From Annulohypoxylon bovei var. microspora (lineage: Eukaryota > Ascomycota > Sordariomycetes > Xylariales > Hypoxylaceae), in NCBI GenBank assembly GCA_022836615.1, contig MU405305.1:1-64000 (forward strand): a DNA stretch of 64,000 nt, read 5' to 3'. Position 1 is the stretch's first letter. Each line of letters starts with the position of its first letter. Below are positions 49,719 to 60,373 of the stretch, one piece after another. Under the pieces are notes generated by a model. The model was not told where the DNA came from, did not search any database, and worked only from the letters and a program-made list of their open reading frames with translations. Position numbers and translations under genes: made by a program.

Positions 49719-49959
49719 CTGTATGTTGTTGTTAGTCCTTGACACTCTTTTCAATGTTATGGTTCTGGTGGAGGTGGGTGGGTGGTGGGTGATTTATGAC
49801 GATCGCGGGGAAGATGGGGAAGAATTGTACGACTCAATCACGCGCAATGAAGAATTCAGTTCGCGCGGATGGTGGAATAATAAGAAAGGGAATCAATTTC
49901 CATGAAGAATAGCATTCTATATAGAATACTATGTGTTTGGGGGATCATTTTGTACTTAC
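49719..49959 (-). other. Probable 5' UTR intron of the eL41 gene
   Basis: On the minus strand a strong donor GTAAGTA begins at 49959 and an acceptor CATACAG ends at 49719, 13 bases ahead of the eL41 ATG. Leader introns are common in ribosomal protein genes of filamentous fungi. The exact pairing is inferred and needs cDNA support. Confidence 0.55.
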
Positions 49960-50764
49960 AGGTTGCTGTCGATGAGTTGCTTTGTTGATGAAGCTTGGTA
50001 AAAGGAAAGGAAGTTTTGGAAGTGGCAAGAATTGATGAAGTATGGTTGGAAATTAGGTTAGGGTTGTGATCGGCTATTATTCGGGTGCATATACAGCGGG
50101 GAAAATTGACCTACCACTGTGGCCGTGCAACGATGCAGCAGTCGTGGCGCATAGTTTGAACCAATTAAAACTTGAATTATGTAACATCTAAGTCTAGGAA
50201 AATTCACGCATTGCTGTGCAACGATTACACAGGTAAGTAGGTAGGTATTGTATGTCAAATTCTTGATTAACAATATTTTATTATTGAGTAACCAATTGGT
50301 TGACGATATATTTGTATCTTGTATGTAGCTAATAGCTTGCTATTTCCCCGATGCCTTCAAAGTTACCTGTAGGTAGGTACCTATGTTTGCGGGTGGCGGG
50401 TGCCTGCCCGACCGACAATGAAGCTGGCGACTGCCTCAACCACAGCCCTAAAGTGGTTTAGAATTTTTCGACAGAGCGCACTTGCGTAAAATTTGACTTC
50501 GTTTAGGTAAGCCTCTACTTGCCTCTTATATTTTGAATATAAGAGCAACTACGACTATGTAGGTAGGTAGTTATTGCATTGAGTGTCGATAGGTACCTAC
50601 GTACCGTTCATGACTTGCGCGGTTAGGAACCTTGAAAGTCAAACTTCTTCTCAACCACATTTTGAGATGTCCATGTCAATTCCAACTACTTCTGCCTATC
50701 TAGGTACCTAGGGCTGTTTTTTCTCAGCTTTCTCTCGCCGGTTCTACAGCTTATTATATGCACC
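49960..50764. promoter_or_regulatory. Divergent promoter, eL41 and FHA kinase
   Basis: About 0.8 kb between the eL41 leader and the kinase ATG. It is dense in TAGGTAGGTA and TAGGTACCTA words (50221-50234, 50370-50386, 50557-50606, 50698-50710). No coding frame is present. Confidence 0.5.
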
Positions 50765-52820
50765 ATGGCTCACCCAGTCGCACAAATATCGTGCTGGGTT
50801 GACGGAGACTCACTACAAGGCTGCAAACCTCCAGGTAGGACCCAAATATCACAACCAGGCTACTTCTTGTCTTCTAATAGAGAATCTAACATGGTATTAT
50901 TTCAGAGGGTTTTCATGTAAACAAATCGCTAGATGGAAAGGCTAGCCGCCACAACTCACAGCTGTTTACGGATCTCCCCCTCTATCCAGGACGATCAATC
51001 ACAGTCGGGCGGGATCATCACATGAAGTATGTTAAAGTCCCATCAAAGTGGTTTCGTCTCCTTCACTAAAGATCTAGAAGTGATATTTCCATAAACCACC
51101 CATATGTCTCAAGGAAACATTTCATCATTTATTCAGTTGTCTATGATCCAGATGATGACCATGTCCATCCCCCTTTGATATATGTTCGGGACCGCCAATC
51201 TCTTGAAGGCACATACGTCGACGAAACTTGCATCGGCGATAAAGATAAAAGTCCATCACTAGGCTTTTATCTCAGCCGAGACGTTGTAGTCACTATTAAA
51301 CCTCATTGGAAGTTTCGCGTCTCCCTCTTAGACCACTCAGATTTAAAATCGCCACTGACTGCAGTTCAACTCAAGGAATCTAGTGTAAGTTAAATCAGAA
51401 GCCGTCATGATTCCTGGACAAAGCTAATTGTGGATTGCAGCTTTTCGGCAATCGATATATGGTTAGCAATAGAGTTCTAGGTAGCGGATCCTTTGCATCA
51501 GTTCACCTAGCTGTCGATGCGAAAACTGGGAGACAACTTGCCTGCAAGATCCACGACCTTGACTATCTCAGCCGATTCTCACAGCCTCAGGATCTAATCC
51601 AACGTATTTTAAACGAGACTGATATACTCGGAAAACTAAGACACGTATGGGGCCAACTTACTCTATTTCTATCATCTAGGTGCTAACAAATGACACAAGC
51701 CTAATCTCCCTACCTTTGAATATGCCTATAAGTCGAGACACACTCTCTACACCTTTACTGAGCTTGCAACAGGTGGCGATCTCTTTTCAATGCGTGTGAC
51801 ACGCGGAGTTTTCACAGAGCAAGACGCCAAGCTTGTCATTCTGCAGATCGTCAACGCTGTCAAATATCTTGTACGTACCAAATGATTGTGTTATTTTTCT
51901 AGATTGTCTCCTGGATAGTGTTTTTTTTAACTAAACTACCTAGTTTGGGGACCATCACGCCTGAGACTTAGGCAATCGCTAACTTTTGTTGTAGCATGAA
52001 GGGGGCATAGCGCACCGTGACTTGAAACCAGAAAATGTGTTATTCTCCATGGGTCCGCATGTTACAGGTCGAGTTATTGTTAGCGACCTAGGTTTCGCGA
52101 AATCAACAGCTTCGGGTCGAATGCATAGCCAAGTCGGAACTAAGCAATATATGGCACCGTGAGTCATTACATCTTGCTGCCATGAAAATCTACTAAATAT
52201 CTAGTAGGGAAGTAGAATACGGCCAAACTCATGGTCTAGCTGTTGATATCTGGTCTCTTGGGATGATCGGCGTGTTCCTTTTAGCCCCAGATCATCTTGT
52301 TACCCCAAGCAACCTCATGAAAATAAGCCAAGCAGCGATAAGTGAATGGCTTGATGCCGTCTTTGAAGACCAGTCTCACCAGAAAATCAGCCATAACTGC
52401 CAGGAGTTTATCAGATCCTGCCTAATGTTTGAACCAGCTCGCAGAATAGGAGCATTACAAGCGAGACGCCATATTTGGTTTCAACGACACCCAGATAAGG
52501 GACGTTTCAAATATCGTATGAAAGAAAGCACACGGGCGTGGAAGCCAATTCATGTTATTGCACCACCTATACAACAACTTCCGGACTTAGGAACCACCAG
52601 CAACACAATTCAATCAGGGAAGAAAGACAGTGCCCCTCGTCTTTCAACGTCACCGACCAAGTTAGGCAAGAGAAAGCTCATGAGCACAACTCCGAGCACG
52701 AGTAGCTCTCAGCAATCACCATACTTTGCAGGAATAAACTCGGAAGCCTCTAAGAGATTGAAGAAATCAGGAATGGAGGATATGAGTGCCGCGAGAGTTG
52801 GCCTTGTCGTCAGCCAGTAA
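50765..52820 (+). CDS. FHA-domain serine/threonine kinase, Chk2/Mek1-like
   Basis: Seven exons, 50765-50834, 50906-51026, 51078-51384, 51441-51644, 51700-51870, 51995-52158 and 52208-52820, give 549 residues. An FHA domain (about 35-150) has GRSITVGRDHH, the SISINHPYVSRKHF phosphothreonine loop and SLEGTYVDE. The kinase domain (about 170-450) has the glycine loop LGSGSFASVHLA, Lys202 in ACKIHD, Asp300 in HRDLKPENVLF, a DLG in place of DFG at 322 and YMAPEVEYG. FHA followed directly by kinase is the layout of Rad53/Cds1/Chk2 and meiotic Mek1. The lack of a second FHA and of an SQ/TQ cluster favours a Mek1-like or Chk2-like role in recombination or damage checkpoints. The basic Ser-rich tail includes GKRKLMS, a possible nuclear signal. 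Orthology to one named kinase is not settled. Confidence 0.9.
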
Positions 52821-53125
52821 GGTGAATTTTGTCTGGCAGGCTACAGTAGATCCTATTGTTTGAAACAATGGAGACTCTAGTGAACAAAGATTCATATGCG
52901 TAGGTAGCTCGTAAATCTACAGTCTCTTTCAGCTCTCTCTTAACAACTTCTTTGTGCCCGAATAGTCGGCGAGTAAGCACAAATACTTTATTCCTATTGT
53001 CCGTTGCTCTCATAAACGCTTTGAGATATCGACAGATAAGAAATATAAGTCCATGTCAATTTGCTACCCCTTAGGTAGGCATCAAATCCTATCCCCATTG
53101 TGTTTAGAGCTTATCACGAAATAAT
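52821..53125. other. Short intergenic region
   Basis: About 305 bp between the kinase stop and the next ATG on the same strand. No gene seen. Confidence 0.6.
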
Positions 53126-53944
53126 ATGTCGCCGGCTCCCTGCCAGCAGGCTTCCAGTGAAGCCGAAGCGAAAAGATCCACACATCTTAAAGATTCAGTT
53201 CAGAGCATCCAAATAACTCCAGGAAAGTCGTTGATAGCCAAGAAAAGTCCTTCAAGTGCCTCAGATCCCAAGTCTCGGAAAAAATCAAACCAGCCAGGCA
53301 TAGACGGACCCCCTAGAGATTTAGCCACGGGAAGAATATTGGTGGATGATTGTGGGTCTTGCCTCAGATGTATTGAAAAAGGACTCAACTGCACCTTAAA
53401 TTTCTTAGGGATTGAGGGTGTAGATAAATGTGCCGCGTGTAAAAGATCGGGTGCTCAGTATTGTATTAGGCAACGCTCGGCAGGGAAATTGATATCTTTC
53501 AGGGGGCTGCCGTGGCGTAATCCGAATTACTTCGCCGTTGGTGACGAACCGAGTCCGAAGGAGATGGAAGAAATCCTCCGAGAGCACTACGAGGGCCAGG
53601 ATATATATATGAACGGCGAATTCATCTGCGAGGGAGATCGTAATCGGATTGCACTCCCTCCTCTCAATGGCAGTGACTTGCCCCTTGACGAACGGATGGA
53701 AAATTGGAAGACGGCGGATTGGAAACGAGTTCTGCCAATTTGGAAGAACAAAAGTATCTACGGGGAACTTAACGGGCAAAGTCCAAGTCAGTCGGATGTC
53801 GAGGAAGCAAAAAGTTATGGTTCCGAAGATAGACAGGGGTTCACCGCTCAGGGTACGTTGAATTACTTTCGTGTCACTCGGAATTACAGGCCGAGAGTTA
53901 AGCACTTACAAGAATTTGTCAACGATCTTGGAGAAACGTGGTGA
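53126..53944 (+). CDS. Cys-rich protein of unknown function
   Basis: A single exon of 272 residues. After a basic, Ser-rich N-terminus comes a cysteine block at Cys76, 79, 82, 89, 102, 105 and 113 (spacing 2-2-6-12-2-7), within DDCGSCLRCIEKGLNC and DKCAACKRSGAQYCIRQ. This can bind zinc and looks like a reshaped zinc-cluster (two Cys-x2-Cys pairs), though it does not fit the C6 pattern. Downstream are SFRGLPWRNPNYF, an acidic part and LDERMENWKTADWKRVLPIWKN, with three Trp in a helix-like stretch. No signal peptide or membrane helix. I know no name for it. A DNA- or protein-binding role is a guess from the Cys block alone. Confidence 0.75.
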   Translation: MSPAPCQQASSEAEAKRSTHLKDSVQSIQITPGKSLIAKKSPSSASDPKSRKKSNQPGIDGPPRDLATGRILVDDCGSCLRCIEKGLNCTLNFLGIEGVDKCAACKRSGAQYCIRQRSAGKLISFRGLPWRNPNYFAVGDEPSPKEMEEILREHYEGQDIYMNGEFICEGDRNRIALPPLNGSDLPLDERMENWKTADWKRVLPIWKNKSIYGELNGQSPSQSDVEEAKSYGSEDRQGFTAQGTLNYFRVTRNYRPRVKHLQEFVNDLGETW

Positions 53945-54580
53945 CTCGGAAGGTTATCGCTGACGGGGCGGTCAGAACCACGGAGCGAGGGCAGAGATTT
54001 TATCCAGTTAGGAGCCATATCACGGTGTTTTCTAGTTATCTATTGATTTGGTGCAACACAAACTAGCCAGAATATCTCTTTCATATCATTTATAATCTTA
54101 CTTGTAAGCATACACGTTTTCCTTGGGGTTACACAACCCCTATAGTCTTCGTATGGAGTGGAGACTTTTTATTCAATTGTCAGTGTCAGAGGACATATGT
54201 GCGTTCCGGGAATATTACTGATATAACAAATCCCTACATATATAGTAGTAAATCTCTATCTAGGTACATTAGAAATCCGAATTAATATTAGGCTTCAAGC
54301 AATTCTGTCCGTTACAAAGGCCATTACGAATTCTGTATCGCAAGGTCTTTTGCTTTTGCTGACGCCAGCCAATAGACTTGTGTTTTGTACGAACGGCACC
54401 TATTGCCACATTGGTTACACAACCTATTCAATTTACAAGGATACCACAAAGTGAGGAGTATAAATAAAAGCATCCACGCTGTAAAAATGAGGTGCTTTGT
54501 CGCCAGAGAGAGGATTAGTTCCATTGCTACAACCACTATCACTTGCAGATCAAAGCTAACCCCTTGAACAAACATAAATC
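53945..54580. other. Promoter of the aldehyde dehydrogenase
   Basis: About 0.64 kb, no gene. Minor frames at 54324-54575 lie opposite the leader of the next gene. Confidence 0.55.
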
Positions 54581-56136
54581 ATGGAGATCGAAATTGAAGC
54601 CCCCAATGGTATCAAGTGGTCGCAACCACTGGGTCTATTCATCAATAACGAGTTCGTAAATAGTAGTAAGGGCAAAACAATACCTACGATTAACCCAGTG
54701 TATGTGCCAAGTTTCCCTACCTACCTACCTACTTACGTTATAAGCACACTCTCACGACTCTTAACAGAACCGAAGAAGAGATATGCGCCCCCCAAGCTGC
54801 CACGGGAGATGACGTCGAGAAAGCTGTTAAAGCCGCACGGGCAGCCTTCAACCACCCATCGTGGAAGAATATAACGGGTAAAGAGCGCGCGGTATTCATG
54901 CACAAGTTCGCCGACCTGATCGAGCAGTACGGGGATGTCTTAGCCACCATCGACGTCATCGATAACGGCAAGGCGTTCGCGAAAGCCCGCTCCTTCGATA
55001 TCCCCTTCGCCGTCGACGTGCTGCGATACTACGCCGGATGGGCGGACAAGATAAACGGCCAGACCATCGACTGCGGGCCTAACAAAATGGCCTACACGGT
55101 GAAGACACCGGTGGGCGTTGTTGGCCAGATCATTCCTTGGAATCTGAACACTGCGTTCGTCGGCATGAAGATAGGCCCTGCCATAGCCTGCGGCAACACC
55201 GTCGTGTTGAAGGCGTCGGAAACGTGCCCCCTTTCTGTCCTGTTCATGGCGAAGCTGATCAAGGAGGCCGGCTTCCCGCCGGGCGTGGTGAACATCATCA
55301 ACGGCTTAGGGTCCGAGGCTGGCGCCGCGCTGGTGTCGCACATGGGCGTCGACAAAGTTGCCTTCACAGGCAGCACGGCGACCGGGAAGGAGATTCTACG
55401 ACTCGCGTCGTCGAACATGAAGAGCGTTACGCTGGAGACGGGCGGGAAAACACCCGCCATCGTTTTCGAGGACGCTAATCTCGACAACGCCGTGCTATGG
55501 ACACACCTCGGCGTCATGTCCTCCGCGGGCCAGATGTGTTTCGCGAACTCGCGCGTCTTCGTGCAGGAGGGCATCTACGATGCCTTCCTCGCCAAGTACA
55601 AGGCGCAGGTCTCCAAGGTGTCGGTCTTAGGGGACCCCTTCGAGAAGACCACGTTTCAGGGCCCGCAGGTCTCGAGGGTCCAGTACGAGAAGGTGCTTGG
55701 GTACATCCAAAGCGCCAGGGACGAGGGCGCGACGATATACATGGGCGGCGAGCCGGCACCGAAGAACGGCAAGGGCTTCTACGTGCAGCCGACAGTTTTC
55801 ACCGATGTGAAGTCAAACATGAAGATATACCGTGAGGAGATCTTCGGACCTTGCGTCGCGATCATCCCGTTCAAGACGGAAGAGGAGGCCTTGGAGATGG
55901 CGAACGACACGACGTACGGGCTCTCCTCGTGCGTCTTCACCAACAGCGTCGCGAGGGCGCACCGCGTGGCCAAGGAGTTCGAGGCCGGCCAGGTCTACAT
56001 CAACTCCTCGAGCGCGCCCGATTGCAGGGTCCCGTTCGGCGGAACAAAGCAGTCGGGCATCGGCTCGGAGAACGGCGAGGCGGGCCTGCTGCCGTATTTC
56101 TATACCAAGTCCATCTATATCAACATGAACGTGTAA
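54581..56136 (+). CDS. NAD(P)+-dependent aldehyde dehydrogenase
   Basis: Two exons, 54581-54699 and 54768-56136, give 495 residues, the standard length for class 1/2 enzymes. It has WNLNTAF (oxyanion Asn about 165), FTGSTATGK of the cofactor fold, catalytic Glu263 in ETGGKTP and catalytic Cys297 in SSAGQMCFANSR, then EEIFGPCVAIIPFKTEEEAL and PFGGTKQSGIGSENG. The enzyme turns an aldehyde into its acid, most likely in the cytosol as no targeting sequence is seen. Fungal relatives work on acetaldehyde and similar substrates. Met rather than Cys or Val before the nucleophile is unusual but not disabling. Exon 2 is strongly GC3-biased against its neighbours. It faces the glycosyltransferase gene. 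Confidence 0.95.
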
Positions 56137-56637
56137 GATATTTAGGTAGTTATGGATCAATTTATATTTTTGCTTCGGCTCATAAGTCTGATCCTATGTG
56201 CTACGCCAAAATTGTTAAAATAGGGGGCGGGGTAGGGCGGAGAATAAAAGTGGAGAAAGGGGCACCATAATTGTAGACCTGCAGTGAGTTAAGATCGTTG
56301 GTGACAGTGCATTCCAAATGCCACGATTATTAACGAATAGGATTTTACATGAATATGCACGATTATGCATGGGGAAGTCCGATCTAAATAATTAAATTTA
56401 GGTATCTTTTACACTGTCTTCTTACGCCTCTAATCCCCATTTTCTACACATCTATGTAAAGCCAAACTTCCTAACTAAGTCCTCCAAGCTACAAGTTCAC
56501 TCTTATATCCTCAGTCTAACTACTCTTATATATCTAAGCATCCATTGCCTGCTTATTCAGCGAATATGATTGTAAGAAGGGTTGTTAAATACCTCTCTCC
56601 TTCAATTGTGATACCTTTGGGATTGTTAATAGTGTTT
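56137..56637. other. Convergent 3' UTR region
   Basis: About 0.5 kb between facing stop codons of the aldehyde dehydrogenase and glycosyltransferase genes. AT-rich, no gene. Confidence 0.6.
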
Positions 56638-58530
56638 TCAAGCACCGTGCCCAGATGCTGCTAGCTTCGAAATCTCTCGCGCCGCCACGTACCGACCAGG
56701 ATCTCGCTGAGCTATTTCTCCGATCTGCCTTGCCTTCTCTCGCAAGGGTATAGCGGTCTTGTTATTATTAAGAACTGTGAAAAAGGCATCATGAAGGCAT
56801 TTGGCTGTAAAAGCGGGACTGGTTTCTTGACATGCCCAAACACCAACCCCGATATACCTGGCTGATTGTGCAATACTATAATGGTCCAGCCATTGCGGTA
56901 ATACTATTTGTGGTATGCCGGTCCTGTTGTGAAATAGGGGTTAGTACCTTTCTCAAGGGGGGTGGGATTAGTGCCTAACCCGAGTGCTTCGTTAAAGCAG
57001 CCTGCGCCACCGTGGTTCACGGAAGCAATGATATGACCTGTTTCAAAAAGAGACGTAGGCTCTACAGGTATCCAAGGCACTATCTTAAGGCGCCCATTCT
57101 CAAGGAAAGGAAGTACTGGGGTCATGAATTCGTCACCATAAGGCACGCCTCCGAGTTCCTTGTCTGTCTTGCGGAATTTCCATAGTACCTGCAGATCAGC
57201 CCTCTCAATCAGTATGTCTGCAACGGCCTGCGCCATAGCCGTGGCCAGGTCTTCGCTCCAGGCGAAGATGCTACCAAGATTGATAAGAAGAGTTGGCGCA
57301 CGGGCAAGCCATTGGCTCAAGTCCGGACTCACTTCTTCTACCGTAGAGAGGGAGAGGGACATTGGCCCGGTATAGGTAACATTCGGTGGGATAACGTCTA
57401 GGGGTATTGAGGCTTCGGTTAGACCTTGTATGAAGAAGGGCACATTTGAGCGGTACAAATCGGAATAGGTGATGCGGTCGAGGCCTTTCGACTCAAGGAA
57501 CTTTTGGCCAGCCTTGAAGTGCGGCATAGAAGATAGGATACGATAGTATCGCATATTTATATAGATATTCTCTAGTACTCTGCTCCACGGGATGGGATAT
57601 GGTATACCAGAACCCATGCTACACAGTGCGTAAGCTCTTTGTGTACCTAAAATCAATAGACGAAACAGACATGGACTCATGATTTGATCGAATATAATTC
57701 AAAATATATACATACACTGGATACTTCCACAGCCAGCCCGCATAAGGTTGATGTTGAGGGAAGACGTCGATTGGTATATTCGGGACAATAAAAGCATGCA
57801 ACCTGCCCCGATTACGTGCCGCATCGAGACCAGGCCGACAGAAAATGTCCAAGATAACGAGGGAGGGATCTACTTCGTCAATGATTTCTGTGGCGTAGTT
57901 GAGATGCAAGTCAGCCCTCATCCGCAGCCCAGATCCCCGCGAAAAAAAGCAAAAGTGGTACCTGTGAGCTGCTGATACAGCGCGAAATGCGCCTCCCCTG
58001 ACCATGGCGCTACGTAGAAAGCCAGATCCTTTCCAACCTTGTCAATGCTCGCGCGGCCTGGCGGATGTAGCATGTTACTTATCGTTTTCCCCGCCGCCGC
58101 CATAGCTCTTGCGAACATATGCTGTCCAGGAAGCTCGTGGAACACGATCTCTGGCGCAGAAGGCGTCATGCTGCGGCCATGCTTCGAGATGCGTTCCACT
58201 CTTGGAGCCGTGAGCGGGAAAGATGCGAAGTGTATGTGAACCTCAGGGTGCCGCTCTAACACTACAACGAGAGTTGGTGATTTCTTCTTCAGAAAAGGGG
58301 TGGGGTCAAAAAGGGGGGGGGGAGAAATTTCGATGTTACGTACAGGCGTGTGCCGTCGCCAGATGCACATTAGAAAGACCGAATTCAAAGTTTACGATGA
58401 AAAGAACCGTATTGTTGCGACCTAAGACAGATGGTGTGTACTGGGTTGGCGGCTTGATAGTCCATTGAGAGAGAAAAAGCGCTACCGCTGCAACCAACAA
58501 GGAGCCCCCGAACAGTAGGCGCTTTAACAT
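56638..58530 (-). CDS. Membrane-anchored UDP-glycosyltransferase
   Basis: Five exons, 58530-58344, 58261-57962, 57887-57716, 57618-56980 and 56923-56638, give 527 residues. All joins keep phase and rebuild conserved text: HALLERHPEV, QQLTEIIDEVDPSLVILD, WKYPVMGSGIPYPIPW and NEALGTGIPQIVLPQWLDHY. One N-terminal membrane anchor (about 5-22) precedes two Rossmann halves of the GT1 GT-B fold. The donor-binding signature covers LLINLGSIFAWSEDLA and HIIASVNHGGAGCFNEALGTG, with Gln/Trp near its end as in UDP-sugar users. His in VNHGG is present. The substrate cannot be told, though small-molecule or sterol glucosylation is usual for the family. Introns 1 and 3 would stop the frame if kept. Intron 1 holds a ten-base C run on the sense strand. 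Confidence 0.88.
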
Positions 58531-59606
58531 CGTATATATAAATTCATATAGTTTTTTCCCGAATGATTGTTATTTGAAAAGCCTAGTGAGATAGGAAAGT
58601 TGGGGATAATACTCATTCTGTAGTCAGTTTTATAAGGAGAGCATTTGCCAAGTTTCACTAACGCGTCGTTGACCTAAAGAGCTGCTTCGTGAATTTGACC
58701 GATTCGTTCATCAATACGTATGAGTCAGATTTAATATTGCCCAGATATTAGCACCGGTATCTTCAAATAGTTATATGTTGATATTTGCAACATCCGGAGC
58801 CGTCATTGGCTAGTGTGGGTGCGCAAAGAATGCAATACTACTATAGATATTACAACTAAAGGTAGATGGCAAGACTTCCTTATCGAAGTAAGTATCACAG
58901 TGCGATCATAAGCTTTAGAAATATCCACTAATATTATACCTAGTACCTATTATGGTAAATGGGAGTTTACCAGATGGTCGAGCAGGCCTTTAAGATTCAA
59001 ATCATGTTGACCATGGTTAATGAACTTTTGTCTGAACAATGTCTCTTAGATAATAGTAATAACGACGCATTGCTATTATATTTATTAGAACTGAATTTCC
59101 GCATCTCAACTTTCTAGCTTCACACCCGTTTCCTGCTCCCGAACCCCTATCTAAGCTCTCTGGGTACCCCCACAGACTAGCATAAGCCATCAACCCCCAT
59201 GCAACCGGTAGCCGTCCATGAGCCTTTGTAGAGCAAAGAAAATGGCTCGTATGATACCAGATCCACCTGTCATAGTATATTGCATTCGTTATTCTAAATA
59301 TTGTGTTGATCATTGAGGTATTGGCACTGATTTCGGTGGAGTTGACGACTCATATCAGTTTAGGGGATGAATTTCGCGAACAACTGAATGCGTGTTATTC
59401 CACCGAAGATCATCCCTAACCTCTGTATGAATATTTGGGAGGAAGACCAGATCTGCGAAAAGCAGTTCACTGTCATGTTGTGATAAAATCCGAATCCGGT
59501 AGCATCACCCACGTGCCATCATTCCAGCCATAGTCGCCATATAGTTGGTAATCTAGGTGGATAGACGAGTCTCAATTCGAACCGCCACGTGGCTAGAGCC
59601 CCTACT
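58531..59606. other. Intergenic region without a recognised gene
   Basis: About 1.1 kb with the glycosyltransferase promoter. The longest frame, 98 codons at 59017-59313 on the minus strand, has no domain. Confidence 0.55.
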
Positions 59607-59882
59607 CTATGCTGAGTGCCTTTTAAACGTTGGTTGGTTTTGGCTCCTTCGACGTCGCCTACCCCTTGAATATCTGTGATTATTCCGAGTACCACTACTC
59701 ATCCATAGTTTTAATTTCTTAACCCAAGCGATGACCTTATCGGCACAAGTTTTTAGTGGTGGTGAGGGCGGTGGTGTTGGTTGCTCCCAAGCGCTGGGAT
59801 CCGATACGAATTCCCATACTCTGATCGTAGGGTTGAATCTGACTCGCTTCGGAGGTACGGCATTGGATGGGACTCGGTCCAT
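59607..59882 (-). CDS. Small basic hypothetical protein with an RVxF-type motif
   Basis: A 91-residue open frame. Near the N-terminus PPKRVRFNPTIRVWEF contains KRVRF, matching the RVxF docking motif for protein phosphatase 1. A Pro-rich stretch TPPPSPP, a Trp/Lys helix (KVIAWVKKLKLWM) and a C-terminal Arg run (RGRRRRR) follow. The basic tail could bring it to the nucleus. I do not know the family. Amino-acid layout is more ordered than chance frames, but it is short and may be non-coding. Confidence 0.45.
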   Translation of the reverse strand: MDRVPSNAVPPKRVRFNPTIRVWEFVSDPSAWEQPTPPPSPPLKTCADKVIAWVKKLKLWMSSGTRNNHRYSRGRRRRRSQNQPTFKRHSA

Positions 59883-60373
59883 TTTGTTGTATTCATAGGA
59901 TGAATAGCAGTCCTCAGTTTTAAATAAATGATATTACAATATTGGTGATTATTTATGAGAGGCGAGGTGGAGAGATTGGTTTGTATGTATTCCTTCAAAT
60001 CTGCAACTCCGAAACGTTTCTTGCGTAATAAAGTTGTTGTAAACTTGGCTGGAAGGGCGCACCATAATCCTCTTATACGTAAAGTAGTTTCGATAACCAG
60101 AGAAGTTTATTCCAGGGTGGCGTTAGACCTTATTGCTTAATAGATATTTCCCTGACAATAGAAGGCTTACCAAAAAGTTTTTAAGTTTAACTACCTATGA
60201 AGGTGGCTTCAATATAGTTATTCTAGTCCACGTATAAGTAGCGATATCTTCATCTATAATAGTATATATTCAGAACTTCTCAGTGGTCTACTACCTAAGT
60301 TTCCGAGTTCTACCTTTTTGTTATATGACTCAGCCCCTAGGTTAGGGGGTTATCTAGCAACTCGTAGCCACCC
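59883..60373. other. Intergenic region without a recognised gene
   Basis: About 0.5 kb of AT-rich sequence between two minus-strand genes. A 61-codon plus-strand frame at 59955-60140 is featureless. Confidence 0.55.
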
